DNA of 64,000 bases from Chrysophaeum taylorii. Taxonomy: Eukaryota; Sar; Pelagophyceae; Pelagomonadales; Pelagomonadaceae. Below the pieces are notes generated by a model. That model ran no database searches. It saw nothing but the letters and a program-made list of their open reading frames with translations, and was not told where the DNA came from. Positions within the stretch are counted from its first letter, which is position 1, and each line of letters starts with the position of its first letter. Shown here piece by piece: positions 18,822-29,990 of the stretch. The position numbers were made by a program, and so were the translations under genes. The stretch spans positions 1 through 64,000 of the forward strand of contig JAQMWT010000573.1 in the NCBI GenBank assembly GCA_029834535.1, given 5' to 3'.

Positions 18822-19871
18822 ATGCGTCGGGCGGGAGGCATTGTTGCTGGAGGCCTTGTGGTTGGGGGTGCGGTGGGTGTTGGTTTTGCGGAGGTTGGCG
18901 TGCGGTACGAGGTGCCGTGGTCGGAGAACGAGTTTGTTCGGTGGTACAAAGATCTGCGGCAGTCGAAGAAGGAGAAGGAGGACGAAGCGAGCGACTCGCT
19001 TCTGTGTGAAATTGCTGACCTCGAAGCGCAGGCGCGGGTCCAGGTGAAGCTCGAGGCGTCGCGGCTGGCCGAAGCGCGGGCCCAGGCCGTCGCTGCGGCG
19101 CTCGAGAAGACGGGGGCGGCGATCGAAGCGACCAAGGCGCGATTAGCGCGTTCGGAGGAAGACCGGTTCTCGTCGGAATCGAAAAAGCATCGCGCCGCGT
19201 TGGCCGAAGCTGTAGATAAAGTAGAGCGCGATGCGAGAGAGCGCGAGGCGAGGGGCCGCGAAGAGCTCGAGGCGCAGCACAATAGGGAAGCCGAAATCCA
19301 GAGCCGAAAGGAGACGACCGAGACCGCGTTTCGAGCACTGAAAGAGGCTGCTCGCGGCGATTTTTTGCTCGACAACGTCTACGTCTTCGAGCGCGTGGCG
19401 GTGCTGAAGGCCGAGATCATGGCGGCGGAGATAGCGGCAGCTGGTGTGCCGACGTACGATGCCACGAATATGGAAGCTCACGCGGCCGCTACGAACGTTC
19501 TCGTCGCCGCGGCGACGCTCGAGGAGTGTCCGTTGGCGCGGTGGGCGCGCGTCAAAGGCCCCGTCGCTGCGGCCGAGAGCGCCCCCGACGCCTCCCTGAC
19601 CGGCGAGTTGGCGGGGGTTGTGTTGGGGACCCTCAGCGCGCCGCCGATCGTGGAGGAGATCGACGCGTTAGTCAAAGCCCGCGATCTCCCCGGCGTCCTC
19701 GCGAAGCTCGACGACCTCAACCCCACCGCCCGGGCCCTCGCGCGCGACTGGCACCACGACATCCGGGCCTACCTCGAATCTAAATCGATGCGCAACTTGA
19801 AAGATGCCCAGATCACGCTCGAAGCCGCGGCTCGCGCGGTGGGAGCAACAGACGATGATGAGTACTACTAA
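18822..19871 (+). CDS. MIC60/mitofilin-like inner mitochondrial membrane protein
   Basis: 349 aa from ATG 18822. A Gly/Val/Ala-rich N-terminal membrane segment (GGIVAGGLVVGGAVGVGF, about 4-21) has a basic residue pair before it. A long charged coiled coil (about 48-170) follows. The C-terminal part contains LVKARDLPGVLAKLDDLNP, TARALARDWHHDIRAYLESK and then DAQITLEAAARA, matching the mitofilin signature (short helices ending ADWLxxAxxxLE). MIC60 is the core of the MICOS complex that shapes crista junctions and tethers outer-membrane complexes. The length is shorter than animal MIC60 but normal for reduced protist forms. It converges on the TPR gene with a 4-bp gap. Confidence 0.7.
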   Translation: MRRAGGIVAGGLVVGGAVGVGFAEVGVRYEVPWSENEFVRWYKDLRQSKKEKEDEASDSLLCEIADLEAQARVQVKLEASRLAEARAQAVAAALEKTGAAIEATKARLARSEEDRFSSESKKHRAALAEAVDKVERDAREREARGREELEAQHNREAEIQSRKETTETAFRALKEAARGDFLLDNVYVFERVAVLKAEIMAAEIAAAGVPTYDATNMEAHAAATNVLVAAATLEECPLARWARVKGPVAAAESAPDASLTGELAGVVLGTLSAPPIVEEIDALVKARDLPGVLAKLDDLNPTARALARDWHHDIRAYLESKSMRNLKDAQITLEAAARAVGATDDDEYY

Positions 19872-19875
19872 TTAA

Positions 19876-20631
19876 TTAAGTCTGAAGCCGCCGCCGCATG
19901 ATGGCCTTGCGCGCCGCGACGCAGGATGTGCGGAGGGTGGCGGTTATCGCGTGGGATTCCCCGAGATACCGGGTCGCGACCTCGACGCCTTTTCGGTAGG
20001 AGTGGAGCGACTGCTGGTGTTTCTTCAAAAACTCCTGCTCGACGCCGACGTTGTGGTAGGCGATCGCCAGGACCGCGATCCTGTCAGCCTTTGGGGGGGT
20101 CCCTTCGTCCTGGCCGATCAACTCCTCCTGCAGCAGGATCAGCGCCTGCTGCGCGTGTTCGAGGGCGGACTGGTGGCGGCCGAGCTGGCTCAACACAGCG
20201 CAGGCGTTCAAGTAGGTGTCGGCTGGATTTTCGACCTCTTTCATCCTGCCCTCGATCTTGAGCGCCTTCTGGAGGTACTGGAGCGCCGCGTGAAGCTTGC
20301 CCTGTCTCCGGTAGTAGCACGCCAAGTTGTTGAACGTCACGGCCTTCCCCGCGGCGTCCCGCTCGGTCAGAATTTCTGCTTTTTTCAACAGCTCGATGAC
20401 CATCGCGAAGTCCTCTTGCTGGAGGTACGTCATCGCCAGAAGGTTGCACATCTCCCCAACAGTTTTGCACGCCTTCCATACTTGGTCGGATCCGGCGCCG
20501 TAAAAGTGTTGCCTCAGAACGAGGCCGCGTTCCATGCACTCGAGCGCTTCGAGGTACTGGCCATTCTGCTGGAAGGTCGTGCACGCCTCGTCAATCCGCT
20601 GCAGAGCGACGAGCTCCGCGTTCTCACCCAT
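19876..20631 (-). CDS. Tetratricopeptide-repeat protein
   Basis: 251 aa from ATG 20631, almost entirely TPR helices. Clear units are YLEALECMERGLVLRQHFYG, NLLAMTYLQQEDFAMVIELL, TFNNLACYYRRQGKLHAALQ, NACAVLSQLGRHQSALEHAQ and AYHNVGVEQEFLKKHQQSLH. The spacing and the LGxSH-like ending (YLGESHAITATL) recall kinesin-light-chain-type TPRs. Such proteins are scaffolds, and several relatives are ciliary; a specific partner cannot be named. It is divergent from the CWC16 gene over 167 bp. Confidence 0.8.
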   Translation of the reverse strand: MGENAELVALQRIDEACTTFQQNGQYLEALECMERGLVLRQHFYGAGSDQVWKACKTVGEMCNLLAMTYLQQEDFAMVIELLKKAEILTERDAAGKAVTFNNLACYYRRQGKLHAALQYLQKALKIEGRMKEVENPADTYLNACAVLSQLGRHQSALEHAQQALILLQEELIGQDEGTPPKADRIAVLAIAYHNVGVEQEFLKKHQQSLHSYRKGVEVATRYLGESHAITATLRTSCVAARKAIMRRRLQT

Positions 20632-20798
20632 ATCTTCTTCTTCCAAGATACTAACTAACTAACTACCGTTATTATTTTCTGATCCATTCCTAAACCCCGA
20701 GAGAGAGCTCATTTCATTGATCAGGCGAGGTTCGTCGCTAAGCAGCTTTGAGTTTTTGTCTCCTCTTGTATAATAAAACCACCAACCCCCAGAGCGAG
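20632..20798. promoter_or_regulatory. 167-bp divergent promoter region
   Basis: Lies between the divergent TPR and CWC16-type start codons and must hold both promoters. It contains CTAACTAACTAACTA (20651-20665), the same tetranucleotide as the LINE-like tail but with no target duplication. A TATAATAAAA stretch at about 20769 could be a TATA-like element for the CWC16 gene. Confidence 0.4.
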
Positions 20799-21326
20799 AT
20801 GTCGACGTTGTCAGCTGCGCGCGCGGACAACTTCTACTACCCCGGAGAGTGGGACCCGTCGGTGGAATCCCTGAAGAAGGTTCGGCGGCACAAGGGACGG
20901 AACCAGTACGAAACACGCGGCGTGATTCGCCTCGAAATTCCGTTCCACTGCTGGTGCGCTGCTTGCGGGCGCCACATCGCCAAGGGCACGCGGTTCAACG
21001 CCAAGAAGGAGAGGGCCGGCAAGTACCACACGACCTCGATCTGGCGCTTCGCGTTCGGGTGCTCCTGCGGCGAGCGGCTAGGTCTGCGGACGGATCCCCG
21101 AGGCCGAGACTACGCCTGCGAGGACTCTTTGAGACGAAGACTCGGGAAATGCGGCGACGAGTTTGAGGAGGTCGGCGACGCCCTCAGCCGTGGCGAGGAC
21201 GACGTCGGTGCGAACCGCCTCGCACGCCGAAGTTTCCGCGCGAAGCGCAAGGCCGAGGACGCGCTCGAGGCCGAGGCGAAACGTCTCGGGCTAGCCGTCG
21301 AGTTACTTCCAAGTGCGTGCCCGTGA
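20799..21326 (+). CDS. CWC16 family splicing factor, CCDC130/Yju2-like
   Basis: 175 aa from ATG 20799. It starts with the family hallmark DNFYYPGEWDPS. Then come VIRLEIPFHCWCAACGRHIA (zinc ligand pair CxxC), GTRFNAKKERAGKYHTTSIW, and RFAFGCSCGERLGLRTDP in the place of the second Cys pair, followed by DYACEDS. The long KxVGxYYTTPIxxF-like stretch favours the CCDC130/Saf4 branch over Yju2. Members join the catalytic spliceosome or monitor splice-site choice. The C-terminus is short, charged and helical, so the protein is about half the size of animal forms. Here the second zinc pair is CxC rather than the usual CxxC. Confidence 0.85.
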   Translation: MSTLSAARADNFYYPGEWDPSVESLKKVRRHKGRNQYETRGVIRLEIPFHCWCAACGRHIAKGTRFNAKKERAGKYHTTSIWRFAFGCSCGERLGLRTDPRGRDYACEDSLRRRLGKCGDEFEEVGDALSRGEDDVGANRLARRSFRAKRKAEDALEAEAKRLGLAVELLPSACP

Positions 21327-23076
21327 CGAAGACATTTTCGTGATTATTTCCGTGATGTGTTTTTAATTAAACTCCGAGGCCACCGCCGCAACATCCCAGC
21401 GGATTGGCGAGTTCCTTTCTTTATCTCGTCCCTATCCAACTTTTTTTTTTTGTTGCGAGAGAGAAGCGTGGCGAAATCAACTCTCTTGTTCTTGCTTGTG
21501 AGAGTCAAGCCGCCCCGACAATACAATACAGTATACCCCCGCAGGTCCGTGATCTTCGTTTTGTTATCTCCTGTATTTATCAGCACTTTCTTTTAGAATC
21601 GTTCTGGGATTGATTCTAAAGAAGAAGAGGTGGGTAATGACGCGTACGGCAGCACGCATTGTTCGCATTATACGACGTCTCCTCCTCGTCATACGAGTGC
21701 CTGTGTTGATTTTAGTTCACTGCCGCCGTCCCATGATCGGAAGGCGCGTTGACTTCCGAAAACGCAGCGATGCACCACGTCGATCGACGCGACTCGACTC
21801 GACTCGACTCGACCGTCCGTCATAGCGGACCTCGTTGTCCAGGATTCGACCATAATCCTCGTGCCGGCAGATTCGGAATACCGTGCTCAAGAATAGCCGT
21901 TCATTGATGGGACGTAAATCGTTACGGCCCTCGTGTTGACGCTAAGAAACTCGTGGAACAAAGTAGAGGGCCCTGAACCCCAACGCGTGGGGCGGTGGGA
22001 GTCACCGGACGTGATGAATTGATTCGCCACCATAATAGTCTACCAAAGTCAGTCTTCGTTGGTACGTGGAATTAATTTGCGGTGCGTCAACTGCGGGGAC
22101 CCGAACCGCGGGGACGTTTGTCCAGGAGGAGAGCATCAGATGTTTTCTGCCGACGTGTAATGACGCGGGATCTAATTTGAACCGCCGCCAACACGGGGTT
22201 GTCGGAGAGGTCGGCACCATCGTACGGGTCATGCCTGGCTTAACAAACGGTGTCTCGCTTGGCGCCGTACCCTCGTTCGCGGTCGGGTTAACGCCACATC
22301 TTCCTTCTGAGAGGATTTCATCGTCTCGAAAACGCACGACAGTTCCCGACCTTCGAAGGTATAATACGAAAAGAACCGTAGGACATCCATCCTGCTTCGC
22401 GCCGATGATTGAGTCGATCGAAGCCGTCGAAGACGGAGAATATATATACCGCGTAATTTGTGAGGCGTTTCGCTGGACAACGTCGTCGAACATGATAGTT
22501 CCCTTTGGATGGACCCTTGAATAGCGGGATTCACGGTTGCGTCGGCAGTTTTGGCCGAATTCAAGCCGCGGTGCGATATATATTTCTTCAAATATCTACG
22601 CGTTTGATTTGAACGTAATGGTCTGAAGCGAGCCGTCTGCGGCTCTCCGAATTGAGTTGAATTGAATTGAATTCAAGCGGGAGTCTCCTCACAAAAAGGT
22701 GACAGGAGTTCTCGAGTCTCCGACGATGATGACGTGCCAGCACAGCATCGCACTGGCCTTCCACGCTGCATCTCTATTCGGACAAAGGGAGATCGACATA
22801 GCAGAGATCGGTCAAGTTGTGCAGCACAGCGCGCTGGACAGGAGACGGTGAGCGCTTTTTACTTCGATACACGATACCTGCTCGAGTTCGAAGCTCCAGC
22901 CGAGCCGCGTTGGGCACTTGCTGTAAGGTCTGCTCGAGGCGTGCGGTCATCGACGGCACCTCCATCGAGCGCCCCCTCGCCGTCGATGCCGGACGAGGCA
23001 TCCTCAAGTCGCCGTCGACTTTATATATAATTTCCCATCCATAAGCGTGCGAGAGTTCGTGTTTTCGGGGGTGAAT

Positions 23077-23164
<88 letters not shown>

Positions 23165-23438
23165 AGCACTCCCGCAACCGCAGAAAGCGAGTGCGGCGTC
23201 AGAAAAGAATATATACTCACCACCACCACCACCACTCAGCGATCTGCAAAAAAAAAAGGCCGAAAAAGGAGGTTTTTTTTAAAAATATAAAAGTCCTTCC
23301 TTCCTTCCTTTACAACGAACGGAACGTACGACGTGGTTGTTTTTTGTTGTTGTTGTTGTTGTTGTTGTAAAAAAATAATTATGCCAGCAGCAGAAGAAAA
23401 GAAAAGAAAAGAAGAGAAGACCACTTAAAAAAAAACAA
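21327..23438. other. No gene recognised
   Basis: Overlapping frames on both strands without family features. It contains small repeats: CGACTCGACTCGACTCGAC at about 21788-21811, the (CGA)n array at 23078-23164 and (TTG)n at about 23340-23368. Protein-like sequence on the minus strand at 22800-23040 could not be assigned. Confidence 0.5.
23078..23164. repeat. (CGA)n microsatellite
   Basis: About 29 uninterrupted CGA triplets. They yield poly-Arg, poly-Asp or poly-Thr frames that are artefacts. Confidence 0.95.
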
Positions 23439-25028
23439 TCAAGTGGTGGGAGTGGTGGCCTGGGGTTCTTTTTGTTCTTGGTCCGAAGCAGAAGAGAGGT
23501 TCGGTTTTCGGAGGGGGTTGAGCACGGAGGTAAATTTGGCGTGGATCGCGTCGTCGACTTTTTTGAGAAGTTTTTCGAGGTTTTCGTTGGACTCCCACTC
23601 GATGAGATACTTGTTTTGGGCGGGACACTTGCAGAGGTAGGCGGCGTGGCGGAGGCAGACGACCTGGGTCTGGGAACAGTTACAGGCAACCGCCGAGCAG
23701 AAACAGGTGTGGCGGCAGACGACGCAGACGCGCTTGTCGTCGTAGTCGGAGGCCGCGTTGTCGATCTTGTCGGTGTTTTTTGGGGGCGCGATCAAACCGG
23801 AGACGTCGCGCACACCAGATTCGTAGAGTCGAGGCCGCAGCGTGAGCTCTTCTTTGCATATTTTCTCCAATTCCTGCTGGAGCAAGAGGCACTCGGCGTG
23901 GTTGTCCGAGAAGGTGTCTATCTGCTTGGCGAGCGTGAATATCAAGCGATCGTGAGAGAAAACGGCGAGGCGGCCGATTCTCCGGTACCTCTCGGCGGCC
24001 AAAGAAGCGAAGCGGATCCAATTCGAAGTTGCGAAATTCACGGCTTCGCCGCAGTTAAAGCCGTACGAAAAGCCCGAGTGGAAGGCTTGAGGATACGTAA
24101 CCACAAACATCCCGGGTTTCTGGACGAGCCGAAACACCGGGACCTGGAGCGCTTTGAGCTTGGACGGCGAAAACATCGTGTTCAGGTTGTGGAGCAAGTC
24201 GGGGACTTCCATCAGCCGTTGCTTGTAAAAGCGGCGGACGACGTTTTCGAAGGCCGTCGCGTGCGACCCGGGAACCCCATACCACTGCTTCGGGGCGCCC
24301 ATGTGTAAATAATTTATCGACGCGAGGAAGTTGTCTTCGGTGTGCCAAGAAAAAGTCGAGAACAACATCCCCAAATACAGCCACGGCGCGTTAATCCCTT
24401 TCATCGAGATCTCGAAGTGGCGCAACAGGCTCGTTTTCGGAAGCACGTTGAGGTTCCACGGGTTGGTCTTATCTTTGCAAGGAAAACCGCTACCATACTC
24501 CTCGGTGTCGACGTCGTTCCCGTACTCGACCGTGCACGGCTCGGCGCAACCGTCCACTAACCGCCAATACTCGGTCTCCATGTTCTCCGCGTCGTGGTCC
24601 TTCACCCACGCGTCTAAAAAGTTGTCGGCCATCGCTTTGTAGTCCATCAATGCGTACTTCCGCCCCTCCTCGTAAGGCACCGACTCCTGAAGCCTCTCGA
24701 TCCGTTGGAGCTTCGTCGAGAATTTTTTCTCGTTCGAGAAATCTACGCAACACTCGTGCGCAAATTCCGGCGGCGGCACGATGCAGCAGATCCCAAACTT
24801 CTCGGCTTCGGGCCGAATCTTCTCGATAAACTCGAGCGGTCGCTCGAATTCTTGCTTCGTGGGCCGAAACGTCGGCGCCTCTGGAATCGGCAGCTTCGGC
24901 AACGACTTTTCCTGCCGCGAATTCGCGATCGCCTGCTGATACAGCTCCTCCTCGCGGTTCGACACGCTCTGTTCGGACGAGTACTTCTCGGGCTTGACAC
25001 GCCTCCGCTTCGCACCCTGCTGCTCCAT
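23439..25028 (-). CDS. KDM5/JARID1-like JmjC histone demethylase
   Basis: 529 aa. A basic N-terminus (GAKRRRVKPEK) is followed by JmjN (about 48-89, APTFRPTKQEFERPLEFIEK), JmjC (about 195-345) and a C5HC2 zinc finger (about 435-475, CVVCRHTCFCSAVACNC and VCLRH). Iron ligands H229 and E231 (FSWHTEDNF) and H317 (AFHSGFSYGFN) are present, as is K247 of APKQWYGVPG for 2-oxoglutarate. YLHMGAPKQWYGVP and FSHDRLIF match KDM5 and plant JMJ14-type enzymes, which remove methyl groups from H3K4. There is no ARID, PHD or PLU-1 region, so it is a minimal form. ATG 25028 is the first Met. All catalytic residues are present, so activity is likely. Confidence 0.9.
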   Translation of the reverse strand: MEQQGAKRRRVKPEKYSSEQSVSNREEELYQQAIANSRQEKSLPKLPIPEAPTFRPTKQEFERPLEFIEKIRPEAEKFGICCIVPPPEFAHECCVDFSNEKKFSTKLQRIERLQESVPYEEGRKYALMDYKAMADNFLDAWVKDHDAENMETEYWRLVDGCAEPCTVEYGNDVDTEEYGSGFPCKDKTNPWNLNVLPKTSLLRHFEISMKGINAPWLYLGMLFSTFSWHTEDNFLASINYLHMGAPKQWYGVPGSHATAFENVVRRFYKQRLMEVPDLLHNLNTMFSPSKLKALQVPVFRLVQKPGMFVVTYPQAFHSGFSYGFNCGEAVNFATSNWIRFASLAAERYRRIGRLAVFSHDRLIFTLAKQIDTFSDNHAECLLLQQELEKICKEELTLRPRLYESGVRDVSGLIAPPKNTDKIDNAASDYDDKRVCVVCRHTCFCSAVACNCSQTQVVCLRHAAYLCKCPAQNKYLIEWESNENLEKLLKKVDDAIHAKFTSVLNPLRKPNLSSASDQEQKEPQATTPTT

Positions 25029-26113
25029 CTGTCAGTGCAACTCGCCTCACAACGGACCTATTCACATATCTGCCGCCGCCGCCCTGTGTCTGTGTCTGTG
25101 GATTGGACTGGATTTTTTGCAAAATTATTGTTTTGTTTATACACCGACCGCCCTCTTCGTGTCGTCGAGGTGTCTCGCCTAGACCAAGAAGCCAATCATC
25201 CGTCTCGACTGCAGTACTGAGGCGGCGGCGCGTGTGTTCTTTGGAACTCCTCCTTCTTCTTCTTCTTCTTCTTCTTCTTCGAGGCTGGATGGAGGGCCGT
25301 CCCGGCGAGAAGTGGCAATTGCGGCGGCGGCGCCGGCGGCGGCGGCGGCGGCTAATAATAATTAAAAAAGCTCTGTTTGTCAATAGGCGTCGACTTTCAT
25401 AGTCCTGATGACCTCGACATAAAACCACTTCGTCTTGAGAGTCGCGTCACAGTCAGAGGGGGGCGAGAACGAGTCGGGCTTATCGTCCACGACCGGCCCT
25501 TTTTTCGCAAAAAAACTCTCTTAGCGGGCTATTAAAGGGTTATTTATTCCACCACGAGGCCCTCTTGGCACATGATTGATTCTCTATGCTTCTAAAGGTG
25601 GCAAGGAGCAAGTCGGGGCCGCGCTGTTGGCAGCGACGTTGGCGCCCGGCGCTGCGGTGAACACGGCGGCAAACTTGTCGACAGAGTATGTCCGTCCAGA
25701 ATAGCAGTTATCCATTCCATGCCAAACTCGAGCAATTGGAGTCGGCGTTGAGCAGCTTTTTCGATAGTCGCGGCCAGCTTGGAGACGGCCCTCAACATGC
25801 TTAAAGTCAGCAGCAAAAAGCGTCGCGCGCCAAGCGGCGGTCGGGCCTGCTTCCTGCTGAAAACAGTGTCTTGTTGAGTTTCGTCGTAAGTTGTGTACCT
25901 CAGCAATGTCAGACGACGTGTCAGGCCATCGTTAGTCGAAGGCCCGGAGCTTCTGGAGACCGTCTCGCGACGCGAACCGCCGTCGCACCTCTTTCGAGGC
26001 GCTGCTTCTCTTCCTTCGCGAGCGCATCGTCCGGCGCAATGCGCAGGCGCGTTCCCATCAACACTTTCCTTCGACAATCTGTGAGCCAGCAATGAATTGA
26101 GAATAAAAAATAT
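25029..26113. other. No gene recognised
   Basis: Upstream region of the demethylase gene with (CTT)n (about 25253-25280) and GGC-rich (about 25320-25352) runs. A 166-codon minus-strand frame at 25592-26092 has no recognisable features. The region ends in the A-rich target site of the first Copia element. Confidence 0.5.
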
Positions 26114-28142
26114 TGTGAGAACTGAAATGGGGATGTGAGAACTATAATGGGGACGTGGTGCAGGGGTAAGTGTGCTTCCTCACACAGGTGCTGGAAAAGA
26201 AAGAAAAAGAAAAAGGGGTAAGTGAGACGCTTACAGAGGAGAAGCTCTTGAAGGAAGACGTCAGGAGAGGCATTGTGGCAGAAAGAGACATGAGATATCG
26301 GGCGAAGTCACGAGGTGAGGTAACGAGCACGAAGCCGGAGGAAGGAAGGAGCTTCCGTACTGCGGGTGAAGATATCGCTAAGGTTGTCAAGGTGGGGAAT
26401 GTGTTGGAGATCAATGATGTGGTTGCGATGATATTCGGCGGTGCTGTAAAAACGAATATCAATATGGCGGGTGCGCCGCGTGAGACATTGGAGACGGACT
26501 TGGGTGACGGTGGTTCTGTGGTTATCGACGTACATTGGTAGTACCGTGTGACGAGGGAGAGCAAAGTCATCAAAAAGTTTGAGAAGCCAAGAGAGCTAAG
26601 CAGTAGCGGCGTAAAGAGCGAGCAATTGAGCTTCGAAAGAGGAGCGGGCGAGGAGGTACTGCGAGCGTGAGCAGTAGGATATCATAGAGCCAGCAAGGAG
26701 AAAACAAAAGTCAGTAGTGGAGTGGCGGTCATCAGGGTCGTCGGTCCAGCTGGAGTCGGAATAACCACAGAGACGAAGGGTAGAATCGCGACCAAGAACA
26801 AGGGCAAGAGCCGGAGAACCGTTGAGATAACGCAGAGTGTGGGATAAAGCGTGCCAGTGGGGTTTACCAGGATTGTGTGAAAAACGCGCACACTGATTGA
26901 CGGACCAAGTGATATCAGGGCGAGTCATGATGGAGATAAATAAAACACAGCCAACAATACGACGAAAAGGGATGCGTACCATGAAGACGTGAGCAGGGGA
27001 GTCAGGTGCAGGAGAAGCAGCCGCAGAAAGAGGAAGAACTTTGGGAGCGGGAGTCAAGTCTGGTTGTGCGCGAGCACGCGTAATGCGGAGACCAACGTAA
27101 GTGGTCAGATCAAGCTCGTTGACATCAGTGAAGGTTCGGAAACGGAGGAAGAAAGCTTGGTAATGACCAAGGCAAGAACGAGAGTGCGCCACAAGAAGAT
27201 CATCAACGACAAGAACGAGTCGTAGGACAACGGTAGAATTAAGCTTGTAACGGCAAGTGTCACCAGATCCGCGGACGAAGCCACAGTCATTAACGAGAAA
27301 GCGTGCCAAATAAAGCCACCAATTACGACAAGCTTGTTTGCAACCATGCCAAGAGCGACGGAGCGTGTAAATGATTTTGAAACCATCGGTGGGTTGGCGA
27401 GGAGCATAACCTTCGGGTGGCCAGACATAGATGTCTTCGTCAATGGGAGCTTGGATAAAAGCGGAGCTGACATCCAACTTATGCAAATCCCAGTCGTGAA
27501 CAGCAACGCCAGACAGGGGCTTGTATGAAAGCAGAGATGACATCTACAGGACCTTACGTGTCGTGGTAAGCAATGCCGTGAACCTGGGTGTAACCGCGGA
27601 CAACGAGATGAGCAGTGTACGATTTGAAGCGGCCAGATTCATACTTCGTGCGGTGGACCCACTTCAAAGGGCAGATGGTGCCAGAAAAATGAGAAGGAAC
27701 GCGAACAACATATGATATTCTTTGGCAAAGGCTTGTAACCGACGTGCAGGATTTGGATGGGCTGGGCGAGACAGAGGGGAAGGAAGACATAATGAACTAA
27801 CAAACGAAAGCTAGAATAATTAACGTACAGGGAAGGACAAGATGACACAGAATCGAAGGGAATGACAAGATGACACAGAATCGACAGTGCGTGGTAAAGC
27901 GCCAGTATTGGGGGTTTGAGTTGACTCTCCATTTGTTTCTGAATAATGTGCGCTTTTTGTCGACTTTGCGCAGTCGGCTCCGTTTGGCACGACTTTGTTT
28001 TGCATGCTTTTTGTTTTGCATGCTTGTTGTTTTGTCGGCTCTGGTTGGCTCGACTTTGTTGTGCACGTTTTGTTGTTTTCTCTCTTTGGTTCGGCGGAGT
28101 TCATGAGCTCGTAGAATGGTCGGTTCACGTGATGGGGTGATC

Positions 28143-28434
28143 TAACTAACTAACTAACTTCAGACCTCTCCCGAGCATGGGAGCCAGGCCGGACCGACAG
28201 GAGCCAGTCCGGAATCACGGGCCTGTAGACGAGGAGCGCCGAAAGGTCGGTCGGCGGAGAGTGACCATCAAGCTTGTCGCCATGCGACGAGGAGACTGCG
28301 ATGTGACTGACAACCAACTCGTCGATAACCTTCCGTCTTCGCCCCCCGGCCATACCCTGTCCCATTGCGAACGTTCCGGCTGCCAACCGGCCCGCCCGGG
28401 AGGCGAATATGTGCCAACCTACGCCGGGAGGGCG
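28143..28434 (-). mobile_element. LINE-like fragment inserted in Copia element 1
   Basis: Nearly identical to 18415-18715, with the same (TTAG)n 3' tail on the minus strand. It is 5'-truncated 21 bp earlier. The 4-bp duplication GATC lies at 28139-28142 and 28435-28438. The related Copia 2 shows the empty site (GGTGATCAGTCCC at about 51575), so the junctions are exact. Confidence 0.75.
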
Positions 28435-29974
28435 GATCAGTCCCAGTGAAACCGGCGCATTCTCATCAAACACAGGGGACAAGGGGGCAACAGCGGAAGA
28501 ACAGGTGACAATCGGGCAACAGTAGACGAGAGCGCGTGATTCGAGAAAGTCGGAACAACGTTGAAGTTCCGGTGGTTGACATTGGAGGAAAAATCTGATA
28601 AGCGAAACTGTCAGCAAAATCGAGGTCTGAAGAACAATAGCGACAAAAGTGCCTGGGAAGACTTGCGTTAAGCGATTGTTGCCACTGAGGATCGCAGCGG
28701 GGTAAAGATAGCGGGAACACAGGCTGGTATATATGATGGCAGTGTACCAGACGTCTGATGAGAACGTGGCCTTTGGGCAGATATGTTGCATGGTGCATGG
28801 TGACCAGGTTACGTTGCATGGTGCATGTTGACCAGGTTATGGCGATGGTCGGAGTCGACAGAAGCAAAAACAGGCGTAAACAGGTTTGATGCGAACGTAG
28901 GTGTTTGGTTGTTGTGGTGCGAGCAAGTTGCCATGAGCACGACCGCGTCCTGTACGCGAAAATGGAAGACTTCGGACGCGCCAGCGGTGTAAGGAACGAA
29001 CACGGGTAGACCAGGCTGCTGTATGCCAGCCTGCTGTGGCAGATAAGGAAGTGGCCCGTTTTCGCATTCGCAAGAACGAAGTTGCCATATGGGCCAACGT
29101 TGGAGGAGCAAGCGGCGAGCTTCGCTCGTCATACTCGAATAGACTGCGGTAGAAGTTGGCGATAGTGGCAAAACAGTTGTGGCACGTAAGAACGTTGCAG
29201 ATAGCGTCGCAGTGCTGAGCACGGAATTCACTGCGATAGCAAAACCGGATTTTAAATGTCAGAAAAGCGGCGAAAAGGCGATAGTGCGCGAAGGAGAACC
29301 ACAAATCACACAGCAAAGAAGCGTCTGTCCAGGATCCCGAAGATGAGCGATCCAACCACATAGGAAGCACGAAAGCTACGCACGCGAAAAATTGACAGGC
29401 ACAGCTTGGTTGTGGCGGGTGAAATGCGCGATGGAACGTGATTCGCCGGTTTTACCAGAACCGATAAGCACGAGGAGTGGATCAACGAATAGGTGAAAAT
29501 GCACAACGGGGAGTGGATCAACGAATAGCAGAAAATGCACAACGGGGAGTGGAGCAACGAATAGGCGAAATACAGAACGAGGAGGGGAGCAACGACGAGG
29601 GAGGTGAAAATACAGAACGAGGGGTGGAGCAACGAATAGCGGAAAATACAGAACGAAGGGCGCCTGTGCAATGGGAGCTAAAAACAAAAACGAGGGGCTT
29701 CCACAAAAACACTTTTCCTTCACAAAAACGAGGGGCTTCCGTGGGATGGGGTTGTTGATGTGCTTGCATCAGAAAATCGGCGGTACACACGCTGACTTGG
29801 AATTATCTTGATTGGCAGAAAGGTGCAAAGATGTGTAATAGGTGGTGGTATTAAGAAAATCGGCGGAGTGGAACTAGAATCAGTCAAGGTTGGAGTAGGC
29901 ATAGGAGCAGAAAAGGTAGTGTTACTGGTGTTGGTGTTGGTGGGTTGGTGTTGTTGGGTGTTGTTGGAGTCATT

Positions 29975-29990
29975 TTAGTTAGTTAGTTAG
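29975..29990 (+). mobile_element. Tail-only retroposon footprint (TTAG)4
   Basis: Sixteen bases, TTAGTTAGTTAGTTAG, flanked by an 11-bp perfect duplication TTGGAGTCATT (29964-29974 and 29991-30001). This is what an almost fully 5'-truncated insertion of the LINE-like element would leave. It sits inside Copia element 1. Confidence 0.5.

Noticed and set aside
20651-20665. (CTAA)n run between TPR and CWC16 genes as another retroposon tail
   Set aside because: No flanking duplication was found, so it may be a simple repeat.
22774-23235. Minus-strand frame with HELSHAYG, an HExxH zinc-protease-like motif
   Set aside because: The frame is mostly a translated (CGA)n repeat, the motif stands alone and no surrounding metalloprotease features were seen.
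23047-23370. Frames rich in poly-Arg, poly-Thr or poly-Asp
   Set aside because: Direct translation of the CGA microsatellite.
24490-25428. 312-codon minus-strand frame overlapping the demethylase
   Set aside because: Alternative frame of the demethylase N-terminus; no family features.
26170-26541. Plus-strand frame opposite Copia element 1 and its counterpart at 49353-49871
   Set aside because: Reverse-strand shadows of Copia reverse transcriptase/RNase H; the similarity to each other only reflects the shared element.
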